A stretch of 18,584 bases of DNA from Bacteroides sp. CAG:709 (GCA_000434935.1 FR882195.1:164314-182897); one strand, 5' to 3'. Positions 7,302 through 14,167 are shown, counted from the stretch's first letter. Numbers and translations: made by a program. Notes: generated by a model not told the origin, from the sequence alone.

Positions 7302-8513
7302 ATGAAGTCACTCAGAGAATTATATAAGATAGGACGTGGCCCTTCGAGCAGCCATACCATGGGACCGATGAGGGCGGCACAGATATTTTTGTCGGAGCAT
7401 AGGGATGCGGCGTCATTTCAGGTGACATTGTACGGAAGCCTTGCAGCTACCGGAAAGGGGCATATGACAGATGCGGCCATCATTGACGAACTTAGGCCTG
7501 TGGCTCCGGTGGAGATCGTCTGGAAGCCGTCAGTGTTCCTGCCGTTCCATCCTAACGGTATGAATTTCAAGTCTTTGGATGCGGATAAAAACGTAACCGG
7601 AGATTGGACCGTATACAGCGTCGGTGGCGGGGCATTGTCAGAGGGAAAGGCAAATGGTGACAGGTTCGATACCAGCAGCAATGTCTATGAGCTCGAGAGG
7701 CTTTCCGATATCCAGACCTGGTGCGAAGATAAAGGCCGGAGTTATTGGGAATATGTGGAAATGTGCGAGGGTGAGTCCATCTGGGATTACCTCATGGAAA
7801 TCTGGACGGCGATGAAAGAGGCGGTGGAACGCGGCATTGAACATGAGGGCGTGCTTCCGGGACCGCTTAATCTGGCGAGGAAGGCGGCGACATATTATGT
7901 CAAGGCTACGGGATACAAGAAGTCATTGCAGACCAGGGGATTGGTATATGCTTATGCGTTGGCGGTCAGTGAAGAGAATGCCTCCGGCGGAAAGATTGTC
8001 ACGGCTCCTACCTGTGGTGCCAGCGGCGTAGTTCCTGGCGTTCTTTATCACATGCAGAAAGGTCATGAATTTAGTGATACCAAGATGCTTCATGCATTGG
8101 CCACTGCCGGTATCATCGGCAATGTGGTGAAACAGAATGCCTCCATTTCCGGTGCGGATGTGGGATGCCAGGGAGAAGTCGGTGTGGCATGTGCAATGGC
8201 GGCCGCTGCTGCTTGCCAGCTCTTCGGCGGAAGTCCTTCACAGATTGAATATGCTGCAGAGATGGCACTGGAACACCATCTTGGCATGACTTGCGACCCT
8301 GTATGCGGACTTGTGCAGATCCCATGTATCGAGCGCAATGCGTTTGCCGCCACCAGAGCATTGGACGCGAACTTGTATGCAGCATTTTCGGACGGAAAAC
8401 ATCGGGTTTCCTTCGACAGGGTAGTGGAGGTGCTGAAACAGACAGGACACGATATTCCGTCTCTATACAAGGAAACGTCAGAAGGCGGACTCGCCAAAGG
8501 GTTTATCTTCTAG
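7302..8513 (+). CDS. sdaA: L-serine ammonia-lyase (iron-sulfur serine dehydratase), single chain
   Basis: Converts L-serine to pyruvate and ammonia with an oxygen-sensitive [4Fe-4S] cluster. Alpha and beta parts are fused in one chain of 403 residues. The beta domain opens with LRELYKIGRGPSSSHTMGP, and the alpha domain carries APTCGASGVVPG. The cluster cysteines expected from the characterised Legionella-type enzyme are present: one in VGCQGEVG, and two 11 residues apart in CDPVCGLVQIPCIERN. There is no extra C-terminal tail. It starts 21 bases after the aromatic ammonia-lyase with no -7 box or terminator between, so cotranscription is likely. It converges on the GH25 gene with a 9-base gap and no terminator. 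Confidence 0.96.
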   Translation: MKSLRELYKIGRGPSSSHTMGPMRAAQIFLSEHRDAASFQVTLYGSLAATGKGHMTDAAIIDELRPVAPVEIVWKPSVFLPFHPNGMNFKSLDADKNVTGDWTVYSVGGGALSEGKANGDRFDTSSNVYELERLSDIQTWCEDKGRSYWEYVEMCEGESIWDYLMEIWTAMKEAVERGIEHEGVLPGPLNLARKAATYYVKATGYKKSLQTRGLVYAYALAVSEENASGGKIVTAPTCGASGVVPGVLYHMQKGHEFSDTKMLHALATAGIIGNVVKQNASISGADVGCQGEVGVACAMAAAAACQLFGGSPSQIEYAAEMALEHHLGMTCDPVCGLVQIPCIERNAFAATRALDANLYAAFSDGKHRVSFDRVVEVLKQTGHDIPSLYKETSEGGLAKGFIF

Positions 8514-8522
8514 ATGTAGCCT

Positions 8523-9365
8523 CTATTTGAACTTTGGACTTATAACATTCAGATCTACAGGGCCGTCGATACCATAAACGACGGCCTTGTCTGTAAACTG
8601 CCACATCGCCCAGCCTTCGCGCTCCGGTTTTTCTTCGCGGTATCTGGCTACCCACAGGGGATAATTGCGTCGGATTTCATCGGTAAGATTATCATTGATG
8701 AAAGATTCGTAAGAGTAGACGATAGGCTTGCGTCCATAATGGTCCTCCACGATTTTCAGCCAGGCCAATGCCTTGTCATTAAGCTCTTTACGAGTGCATC
8801 CCTTGTGGAGCGTCTCGATATCAAGAATAGGCGGGAGATCGTTCTCCCTGAGATGCCCGACAGTCTTTATGTAGCTTTTGGCCTGATTTTCCGGATTCTT
8901 GGAGGAGCGGAAAAAATGATAGGCGCCACGTCCCAGACCAGCTTCTCTCGCCGCGTTCCAATGCTTGTGAAACTTCCTGTCTTTCAATGTGATTCCTTCT
9001 GAAGCCTTCAGTATTACATAAGATACGGGCAGGATGTCATTTGCCTTGTTTATGGATTTGGTAGTGCGTCCCTTGGAATCAATCATGACATGAAGGGAGT
9101 CCCAGACAATGCGTCCGGGATTGTGGTGAGAGATGTCTACTGCATAACGGTAAGCCCTGCCATGTGCCTTCGCTCCTGTTTCATCATATAAGTCAGAAGG
9201 ACGTTGAAGTAGAGAGAACAGAACCACAATACCGAGAACCGCTACGGCAATCCATACGCCAAGCCCCTCGATCCGGGACTTTTTTTTCGTCGTTTTCCTG
9301 CGTTTATTCTTGGCGGGTGTTTTCTTGACAGGCTTTCTTCCGATTTTCTTTTGATTTCCTTCCAT
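8523..9365 (-). CDS. GH25 muramidase (lysozyme) with N-terminal membrane anchor
   Basis: Glycoside hydrolase family 25 enzyme expected to cut the MurNAc-GlcNAc bond of peptidoglycan. I choose the ATG at 9365 (280 residues); a TTG at 9374 falls inside the predicted -7 box. Residues 1-31 are strongly basic (Lys/Arg rich) and cytosolic, residues 34-53 form one transmembrane helix, and the catalytic domain from about residue 70 would lie in the periplasm. Family motifs occur in order: AVDISHHNP (D77), VILKASEG, GAYHFFR, PPILDIET (D182 and E184 as catalytic acids), LWVARY, MWQFTD and VDLNV. About 20 residues (around 93-114) sit between the first motif and VILKASEG, longer than in typical GH25 enzymes. 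It is divergent from rubrerythrin and stands alone. The substrate inside its own cell wall is inference. Confidence 0.93.
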   Translation of the reverse strand: MEGNQKKIGRKPVKKTPAKNKRRKTTKKKSRIEGLGVWIAVAVLGIVVLFSLLQRPSDLYDETGAKAHGRAYRYAVDISHHNPGRIVWDSLHVMIDSKGRTTKSINKANDILPVSYVILKASEGITLKDRKFHKHWNAAREAGLGRGAYHFFRSSKNPENQAKSYIKTVGHLRENDLPPILDIETLHKGCTRKELNDKALAWLKIVEDHYGRKPIVYSYESFINDNLTDEIRRNYPLWVARYREEKPEREGWAMWQFTDKAVVYGIDGPVDLNVISPKFK

Positions 9366-9368
9366 AGA

Positions 9369-9400
9369 TTGCAAAAATAGCGAAATAATTTATATCTTTG
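9369..9400 (+). promoter_or_regulatory. Sigma-ABfr promoter for rubrerythrin
   Basis: A TTG (9369-9371) stands 21 bases before a perfect -7 box TATCTTTG (9393-9400). This is one of the two best promoters in the window. Transcription would start near 9406, giving a leader of about 68 bases that contains the hairpin at 9417-9445. Confidence 0.7.
9372..9379 (-). promoter_or_regulatory. -7 box (TATTTTTG) for the GH25 gene
   Basis: On the minus strand this fits TAnnTTTG and ends only six bases from the ATG at 9365, so the transcript would be leaderless or nearly so. It directly abuts the -33 TTG of the divergent rubrerythrin promoter. The -33 position reads TTC rather than TTG, so this is a moderate call. 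Confidence 0.4.
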
Positions 9401-9416
9401 AATGACAAAATAAGGG

Positions 9417-9445
9417 GAACTAGGTGCGCATTATGCGCCGAGTTC
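9417..9445 (+). other. Hairpin in the rubrerythrin 5' leader
   Basis: An outer stem GAACT/AGTTC (9417-9421 with 9441-9445) encloses an inner stem GCGCA/TGCGC (9426-9430 with 9434-9438) with a 3-nt loop, joined through a small asymmetric internal loop. It begins about ten bases after the predicted transcription start. It could protect the mRNA 5' end or be regulatory; nothing here decides which. There is no T-tract, so it is not a terminator. Confidence 0.55.
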
Positions 9446-9473
9446 AAGTTAAATAATTTATAGACAAATTATT

Positions 9474-10016
9474 ATGGCAGAATTGAAAGGATCAAAGACC
9501 GAGCAGAACCTGATGACAGCGTTTGCCGGAGAATCACAGGCACATACAAAGTATCAGTATTATGCTTCCAAGGCTATCAAGGATGGCTTCGTACAGATTG
9601 GAAGACTCTTCGAAGAAACAGCAAAGAACGAGAAGGAACATGCGAAGATATGGTTCAAATTCCTTCATGGAGGGGAAGTTCCTGATACCATGACCAATCT
9701 CGCAGATGCTGCTGCCGGTGAGAACTACGAGTGGACCGACATGTATGCCGGTTTCGCCAAGACAGCCAAGGAGGAAGGCTTTACTGATATCGCTTTCCTG
9801 TTCGAGAAAGTAGGTGCCATCGAGAAAGTTCACGAGGAGCGTTACAGAAAGCTTCTCAAGAATGTAAAAGACGGTGTGGTTTTCTCACGTGATGAGGATA
9901 TGATATGTGAATGCACCAACTGCGGACATATCGTTATCGGCAAGAAAGCGCCGGAAGTTTGCCCTGTATGCAAACATGCCAAGAGCTATTTCCAGATCAA
10001 GGCCGAGAATTATTAG
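9474..10016 (+). CDS. rbr: Rubrerythrin
   Basis: Cytoplasmic non-haem diiron protein that reduces hydrogen peroxide in anaerobes using electrons from NAD(P)H via rubredoxin-type partners. The 180 residues have the classic order: a four-helix diiron domain with ligands such as E20 (AFAGESQAHTKY), ETAKNEKEHAKIW and a second ExxxH-like stretch EKVGAIEKVHEERY, then a C-terminal rubredoxin domain. The rubredoxin Fe(SCys)4 site is C147-T-N-C150 and C163-P-V-C166, with an extra cysteine at C145. It has its own strong promoter, a structured leader and a terminator, and an A/T-rich ATG context. It shares the upstream region with the divergent GH25 gene. Confidence 0.97.
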   Translation: MAELKGSKTEQNLMTAFAGESQAHTKYQYYASKAIKDGFVQIGRLFEETAKNEKEHAKIWFKFLHGGEVPDTMTNLADAAAGENYEWTDMYAGFAKTAKEEGFTDIAFLFEKVGAIEKVHEERYRKLLKNVKDGVVFSRDEDMICECTNCGHIVIGKKAPEVCPVCKHAKSYFQIKAENY

Positions 10017-10023
10017 TGTGGAG

Positions 10024-10041
10024 CGTAATCAATTGATTACG
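10024..10041. repeat. Perfect 18-bp palindrome just after the rubrerythrin stop
   Basis: The sequence CGTAATCAATTGATTACG is its own reverse complement with no central gap. It begins 8 bases after the rubrerythrin stop codon. It is flanked by GAGC on both sides in direct orientation (10021-10024 and 10041-10044, each overlapping the palindrome by one base). It lies upstream of the terminator hairpin, so it would be part of the rubrerythrin 3' untranslated RNA. Its role is unknown. Confidence 0.6.
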
Positions 10042-10047
10042 AGCGAT

Positions 10048-10094
10048 ATAAAAGAAATCAGAGTTGCTGATACGGCAACTCTGATTTCTTTTAT
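10048..10094. terminator. Bidirectional terminator between rubrerythrin and pssA
   Basis: A perfect 20-bp stem (10048-10067 with 10075-10094) with a 7-nt loop. The outer part of the stem is A-rich on the left and T-rich on the right, so either strand yields a hairpin ending in a U-rich tail. It sits between two convergent genes and should end both transcripts. Confidence 0.85.
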
Positions 10095-10113
10095 TATGTT
10101 GATGTACAGCTAA

Positions 10114-10860
10114 TTATGCTCCACGCCTCATGACACCATGCCTCTTGACGACATCCGCCACGACATTCAGCAAGATATAGTATATGAATGTCAGAAGCAC
10201 TATCAGCGACCAATTGGCTCTGGACACAATCGTTCCTACGATTATGCAGACGATGCCGGCTATGAAGCCACTCCGGAGCATTTTGGTTGTCTTGTCGGCC
10301 TCAAGTCCCTTTCCGAATTTCATGGCGAACATAGGTATTTCGCTGACCAGCAATGCTGAAAGCAGGATTGCCAGAACCGGGATGAAATACCATGTCCCGC
10401 ATAGGGAACTCATCCATGAATCAGGTGTGATATCTACGTAGTAGGCGAGAGAGCCGCAAATCATTGCCGCTGCAGGGGTCGCCAGGCCTATGAAACTGCC
10501 GTGCTGACGTTCATCCAGATTGAACTTTGCCAGGCGTATGGCGGAAAATGCGGCCAGTACCAGCGGAATGTATATGGCGAACTGCCATGTGCCGCAGATA
10601 CACATTATCTTATATAGCATTATTGACGGCAATACTCCGAAACTCACCATATCTGCCAGAGAATCAAGCTCTTTCCCGATTTCTGAATGAGCATTGAGAA
10701 GTCTGGCTGAAAGGCCGTCGCAGAAATCGAAGCCTGCGGCTGCCAGCATGAGCGGGAATGCTGTTTCAATGTGTCCCTGCAAGGTGAAAATCACCCCAAG
10801 AGTGCCTGACAACAGGTTCATTGAGGTGATTGTATTTGGTATATGCTTGATAAACTGCAT
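10114..10860 (-). CDS. pssA: CDP-diacylglycerol-serine O-phosphatidyltransferase (phosphatidylserine synthase)
   Basis: Integral membrane enzyme that makes phosphatidylserine from CDP-diacylglycerol and L-serine, the step before phosphatidylethanolamine. The 248 residues carry the complete CDP-alcohol phosphotransferase motif D48-G49-x2-A52-R53-x8-G62-x3-D66-x3-D70, whose aspartates bind metal and CDP. The N-terminus KHIPNTITSMNLLSG is typical of the bacterial type II enzyme. Several hydrophobic helices follow. The start is 7 bases after the stop of the C1 peptidase, so the two are transcribed together and end at the bidirectional terminator. The psd partner is not in the window. Confidence 0.95.
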   Translation of the reverse strand: MQFIKHIPNTITSMNLLSGTLGVIFTLQGHIETAFPLMLAAAGFDFCDGLSARLLNAHSEIGKELDSLADMVSFGVLPSIMLYKIMCICGTWQFAIYIPLVLAAFSAIRLAKFNLDERQHGSFIGLATPAAAMICGSLAYYVDITPDSWMSSLCGTWYFIPVLAILLSALLVSEIPMFAMKFGKGLEADKTTKMLRSGFIAGIVCIIVGTIVSRANWSLIVLLTFIYYILLNVVADVVKRHGVMRRGA

Positions 10861-10867
10861 CTACGGA

Positions 10868-12058
10868 TTATTTAATGCCGAGCTTCTTGGCAAGAGACTT
10901 AGGAAGAGCATCCTTGTGGAGGACGATATCCATAGTCTTTCCTTTTACGTAAGCCTCTGTAACATACCAGATTCCATTGTACTTTCCGGCTGAACCCCAA
11001 GAGTTCTTCACCATGTAGTATTTCTTGCCGAACTGGTCTTTTGCGATACCGAAAATCTGCATTCCGTGGTCATCGGTAAGGGTCTTGTTGTCATAACCTT
11101 TCTGTCTGTATGCCTGATCAACCTCTTCCTCTTCCGGTGCCTGTGGCTCTTCCTCCTTATCTGTGCTCTTGCCTACCCAGCGCTCCTGATCGGAACCAGC
11201 TGATTTCTTGGTAGTTTCCTTATAGAGAATACCCAGACCGTCGCGAGTGAAACCTCTTTCGCTTACGTCGGTACCCCAAAATGCTGTATAACCATTCTCG
11301 AGAGCATTGTCAAGCGCAGCCATGAACTCGTCGATAGGAATGTTCCAATCCTGATCCCAACGCCAGTTGTCGCTGATTTCGAGAGCGAACTTCTGGTAGA
11401 ACGGATGATGTGAGAAAGAGGTCAATGAAACATAGTCATCAGCATTGATCTTATATGAATCACGGAATGACTGCGGTGTGTATTTTACGCCGTTGTATGT
11501 GAATTCTTCAGGGCATTCTCCGAAATATGCGTCCATGATGCCTTTGAAGCCATTTTTCCACGCGGTGGAAAGTGTTCTGTTAGGATTCTTGGCGACGGCA
11601 TCCACATATGCGAAAGCCACAGCGTCGAGCTCTGCGTGTACAGGCATCTCGGTGCCATAATTCAGACCTGGCATAACTCCCTGTGGTACAAGACCATAGT
11701 TTCTTACGACATGAAGAACGTCACCGCCCTCGGAACCTGCTCCGAAATTCAATTTGCCGTCAAGTCTTACATACTTCTCAGCCCTGTCCTGATAAGAATG
11801 GCTTACAACGAACATCTCTGAAAAGTCAGGATACAATGTGGTATCCTTGATGTTGTTGATTCGGATGGCCTCTGACTCAAGGAATCCGAGTGCGGAGAAG
11901 CACCAGCATGTACCTGAACGGAACTGGTTCTTGACAGGTGTGATCGGATTGGCCTTTACGGTGGTGAACTCGTATTTTACCTGCCCTTTTGAAGGCTGTG
12001 CGAGCATAATGGCCGACAGGCTCAATGCTGCTAATGAAGAAACCAATAATTTTTTCAT
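10868..12058 (-). CDS. Secreted C1-family cysteine peptidase (bleomycin-hydrolase/aminopeptidase C-like)
   Basis: Papain-superfamily cysteine peptidase of the C1B type. I choose the ATG at 12058, which gives MKKLLVSSLAALSLSAIMLA, a clear Sec signal peptide; the open frame to 12097 only adds leader sequence. The protein is 396 residues. The active site is complete: Q45 (oxyanion) and C51 in NQFRSGTCWCFS, H331 in DDHGMQIFG and N352 in VKNSWG. An acidic insert (about residues 302-312, EEE and EEEE runs) lies before the histidine. With a signal peptide and no lipobox it should act in the periplasm or outside, unlike cytosolic PepC. It is the first gene of a unit with pssA. Exact specificity (aminopeptidase or endopeptidase) is not evident. 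Confidence 0.92.
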   Translation of the reverse strand: MKKLLVSSLAALSLSAIMLAQPSKGQVKYEFTTVKANPITPVKNQFRSGTCWCFSALGFLESEAIRINNIKDTTLYPDFSEMFVVSHSYQDRAEKYVRLDGKLNFGAGSEGGDVLHVVRNYGLVPQGVMPGLNYGTEMPVHAELDAVAFAYVDAVAKNPNRTLSTAWKNGFKGIMDAYFGECPEEFTYNGVKYTPQSFRDSYKINADDYVSLTSFSHHPFYQKFALEISDNWRWDQDWNIPIDEFMAALDNALENGYTAFWGTDVSERGFTRDGLGILYKETTKKSAGSDQERWVGKSTDKEEEPQAPEEEEVDQAYRQKGYDNKTLTDDHGMQIFGIAKDQFGKKYYMVKNSWGSAGKYNGIWYVTEAYVKGKTMDIVLHKDALPKSLAKKLGIK

Positions 12059-12128
12059 TTCTAACTGTTTATAATAAAATTTTGTTTCAATTTTCAATTA
12101 AAATATCAATGCTTGTTCTCAAGTCTTA

Positions 12129-12159
12129 CAAATGTATATAATAATTGCTAAATTTACAA
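12129..12159 (-). promoter_or_regulatory. Sigma-ABfr promoter for the C1 peptidase-pssA unit
   Basis: On the minus strand TTG (12157-12159) is followed after exactly 20 bases by TACATTTG (12129-12136). Transcription should begin near 12122, leaving a leader of about 65 bases. The leader starts with a small CTTG/CAAG hairpin (12112-12123) and contains two tandem 7-bp repeats (12085-12098). Confidence 0.7.
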
Positions 12160-12196
12160 TCGATTTATGGATAAGTAAGTTTCCCCAGATTGTTTT

Positions 12197-12868
12197 ATGA
12201 ATAATTATACAATATTATATGTACATGGCATGGGCGGCGGAGAAGACAGCCGCATACCATCGATATTGAATCAGCATATCAATGAGTTTGTCAATCCGGA
12301 AGACACGCACATTGACGTCATTGTCCGCACGTATGACATTGACCCTCAGATAGCTATGGAACAGGTGACGGCGTGGTTCAATGAACTTGAACCTCAGCTT
12401 GTCATAGGGGAGTCGCTCGGTTCTCTACATGCGATAAGGCTTGGGGGGGTGCCTCATATCTTCGTTTCACCTGCTGTCGGTGCAGCCAGATGGATGTCAA
12501 TCGCCAGCTATATCCCCGGAGCTGCGGCGTTTATGCGCAATGTGTTCAAGCCCCGTCCAGGCTCAAGGCAGTCGTTGGATTTTACGCGTGAGATACTTTC
12601 CCATTATCGCGGGATGCGTGAGCGTGTACTGTCATGCTCCCCGTCACATGGAAGCAAGGATTATTTCTTCGCGTTTTTCGGAACTGACGACACCTATCGC
12701 CGTTGGGGGGTAGTCAATATAAGAAGTTGGGCCCGCCATTTCGGCAAGGACAGCTGCCAAATATATAAAGGCACTCACTACATGGAAGAGGAGTACCTTT
12801 ATAGCATGTTGATACCTAAGGTGTTGAATGTCTTGGGTGTCAATCGGCAAATGAGGTGCCGTCCATAA
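12197..12868 (+). CDS. Small alpha/beta-hydrolase, YqiA-like esterase
   Basis: A 223-residue cytoplasmic protein with no signal peptide. The fold is recognisable as alpha/beta hydrolase: the first strand YTILYVHGMGGG gives the oxyanion loop, the nucleophile elbow is G71-E-S73-L-G75, an aspartate sits in FFGTDD, and the catalytic histidine is in KGTHYMEEE. This layout and size resemble E. coli YqiA, which hydrolyses short acyl esters; the real substrate is unknown. It is divergent from the C1 peptidase, and I see no perfect -7 box before it (nearest is TAAATTTA at 12149-12156). It ends one base from the stop of the convergent aminotransferase. It contains G runs of 7 (12443-12449) and 6 (12705-12710), but the frame is intact. 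Confidence 0.8.
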   Translation: MNNYTILYVHGMGGGEDSRIPSILNQHINEFVNPEDTHIDVIVRTYDIDPQIAMEQVTAWFNELEPQLVIGESLGSLHAIRLGGVPHIFVSPAVGAARWMSIASYIPGAAAFMRNVFKPRPGSRQSLDFTREILSHYRGMRERVLSCSPSHGSKDYFFAFFGTDDTYRRWGVVNIRSWARHFGKDSCQIYKGTHYMEEEYLYSMLIPKVLNVLGVNRQMRCRP

Positions 12869-12869
12869 A

Positions 12870-14069
12870 TCAATTCCTGCCCGGATAGGCGGCAAGACCT
12901 TTTTCGAGGACATCCAGGGCTTTTTCCAGCTCTGGAACTTCCAGGACGTATGCAATGCGGATGTGATTGGCGCCGACTCCAGGGGTCTTGTAGAAAGACG
13001 CTGCAGGTGTCACCATCGTAGTCATGCCATTGTAGCGGAATTCCGTAAGCATCCATTTTGCGAAACTCTCGGCATTGTCAACCGGAATTTCGGCGATTGT
13101 GTAGAACGCGCCCATCGGAGTCGGCGAATATACGCCCGGCATGTTGTTAAGGCGACCAATCATGTAGTCGCGCCTTCTTATATATTCCTCTTTGACTGCA
13201 TCGAAATACTCTTTAGGCGTATCTAGGGCGCCCAATGCCGCAATCTGTCCGAAAATTGGCGGACAGAGACGCGCCTGTGCGTATTTCATGGCAGCCTTCA
13301 TGACATCTGCATTGTGGGAAATGATACAGCCGATACGGCAGCCGCAGAGGTTGTATCTCTTCGACACAGAGTCAATCAAAATGACATTCTGTTCGAGTCC
13401 CGGGATGTTCATAGCGGAGAAATGAGGTTCATCCGTGTAGCAGAATTCCCTGTAAACTTCATCGGAAATCAGGAACAGGTCATGCTTTTTTGCTACTTCA
13501 CCCAGTGCCAGCATGTTTTCCTTCGTATAGAGAGTTCCGGTCGGATTTCCAGGATTGCTGATGAGGATGGCTTTCGTACGGGGAGTTATGAGTTTCTCGA
13601 ACTCAGCCATGTCCGGCACTTTGAAACCATTGCGGATATCTGTGTGGACGGCTTTCAGAGTGATGCCGTTCATGAATGCGAAAGTGTTGTAGTTCGTGTA
13701 GAACGGCTCCAGCACAATGACTTCATCTCCCTCGTCGCATGTAATCTGCAATGAAAGGTTTACGCCCTCGCTGCCGGCGACCGTCACGATAAGTTCCGGT
13801 ACGTCTATGTCAATGCCTATTTTACGATAGTACTTTTCTACCAGACCCTTGCGGAGTTCGATGAGTCCTGCGGAGTTGGAATAAGACACATGGTCCAATG
13901 TGTTTTTCTTCACCGCTTCAAGTGCGCATTCAGGAGATTTGATGTCGGGCTGACCGACGTTCAGATGATAGACTTTTACTCCTTCTGCCTTAGCTGCATC
14001 TGCGAATGGAACCAGCTTTCTGATCGCCGAAGCGGGCATTGATTCAGACTTTTTGGAAATTTTTGCCAT
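12870..14069 (-). CDS. Class I/II PLP-dependent aminotransferase (aspartate aminotransferase-like)
   Basis: Fold-type I aminotransferase moving an amino group between an amino acid (probably aspartate or a similar one) and 2-oxoglutarate. I choose the ATG at 14069 (399 residues). The open frame extends to 14153, but that would run through the gene's own -7 box at 14111-14118. Motifs in order: MPASAIRKLVPFAD, LNVGQPDI, SNPGNPTG (N175), ISDEVYREF (D203 and Y206, PLP contacts), DSVSKRYNLCGCRIGC with the PLP Schiff-base lysine K237. The C-terminal arginine for the substrate carboxylate is in ANHIRIAY. It is divergent from glnN, which suggests a shared nitrogen theme. Exact substrate cannot be read from the sequence. 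Confidence 0.93.
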   Translation of the reverse strand: MAKISKKSESMPASAIRKLVPFADAAKAEGVKVYHLNVGQPDIKSPECALEAVKKNTLDHVSYSNSAGLIELRKGLVEKYYRKIGIDIDVPELIVTVAGSEGVNLSLQITCDEGDEVIVLEPFYTNYNTFAFMNGITLKAVHTDIRNGFKVPDMAEFEKLITPRTKAILISNPGNPTGTLYTKENMLALGEVAKKHDLFLISDEVYREFCYTDEPHFSAMNIPGLEQNVILIDSVSKRYNLCGCRIGCIISHNADVMKAAMKYAQARLCPPIFGQIAALGALDTPKEYFDAVKEEYIRRRDYMIGRLNNMPGVYSPTPMGAFYTIAEIPVDNAESFAKWMLTEFRYNGMTTMVTPAASFYKTPGVGANHIRIAYVLEVPELEKALDVLEKGLAAYPGRN

Positions 14070-14087
14070 TATGTTTCGTTTTATATG

Positions 14088-14102
14088 AAAATTCGCAATT
14101 TT
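14088..14102 (-). other. Short inverted repeat in the aminotransferase leader
   Basis: AAAATT and AATTTT (14088-14093 with 14097-14102) flank a 3-nt loop. In the minus-strand transcript this hairpin would form right at the 5' end, since the start is expected near 14105. It is A/T-only and weak. Confidence 0.3.
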
Positions 14103-14110
14103 TAGTGCTG

Positions 14111-14118
14111 CAAAGATA
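14111..14118 (-). promoter_or_regulatory. -7 box (TATCTTTG) for the aminotransferase
   Basis: Perfect TAnnTTTG on the minus strand, about 42 bases before the ATG at 14069. No clear TTG lies 19-21 bases upstream. It faces the glnN -7 box at 14130-14137, with 11 bases between them. Confidence 0.5.
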
Positions 14119-14129
14119 GCGTTTTTTTC

Positions 14130-14137
14130 TACCTTTG
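14130..14137 (+). promoter_or_regulatory. -7 box (TACCTTTG) for glnN
   Basis: Perfect TAnnTTTG on the plus strand. A CTG at 14108-14110, one base off TTG, is 19 bases upstream and may be the -33 element. The leader would be about 25 bases. A TTG start at 14135 for glnN would fall inside this box, which supports the ATG at 14168. Confidence 0.55.
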
Positions 14138-14167
14138 TGGACGTGCTTAACAAAATCTATTAAAATT

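Noticed and set aside
5751..8513. Histidine utilisation (hut) operon
   Set aside because: Only a HAL/TAL-family lyase is present; the next gene is a serine dehydratase, and no urocanase, imidazolonepropionase or formiminotransferase is found.
12443..12710. G7 and G6 runs in the hydrolase gene as phase-variation sites
   Set aside because: The frame is intact across both, the runs are short, and a cytoplasmic hydrolase is not a typical phase-variable surface product.
13314..13754. 146-codon open frame opposite the aminotransferase
   Set aside because: Overlaps the PLP-binding core of a well recognised gene and has no domain or promoter of its own.
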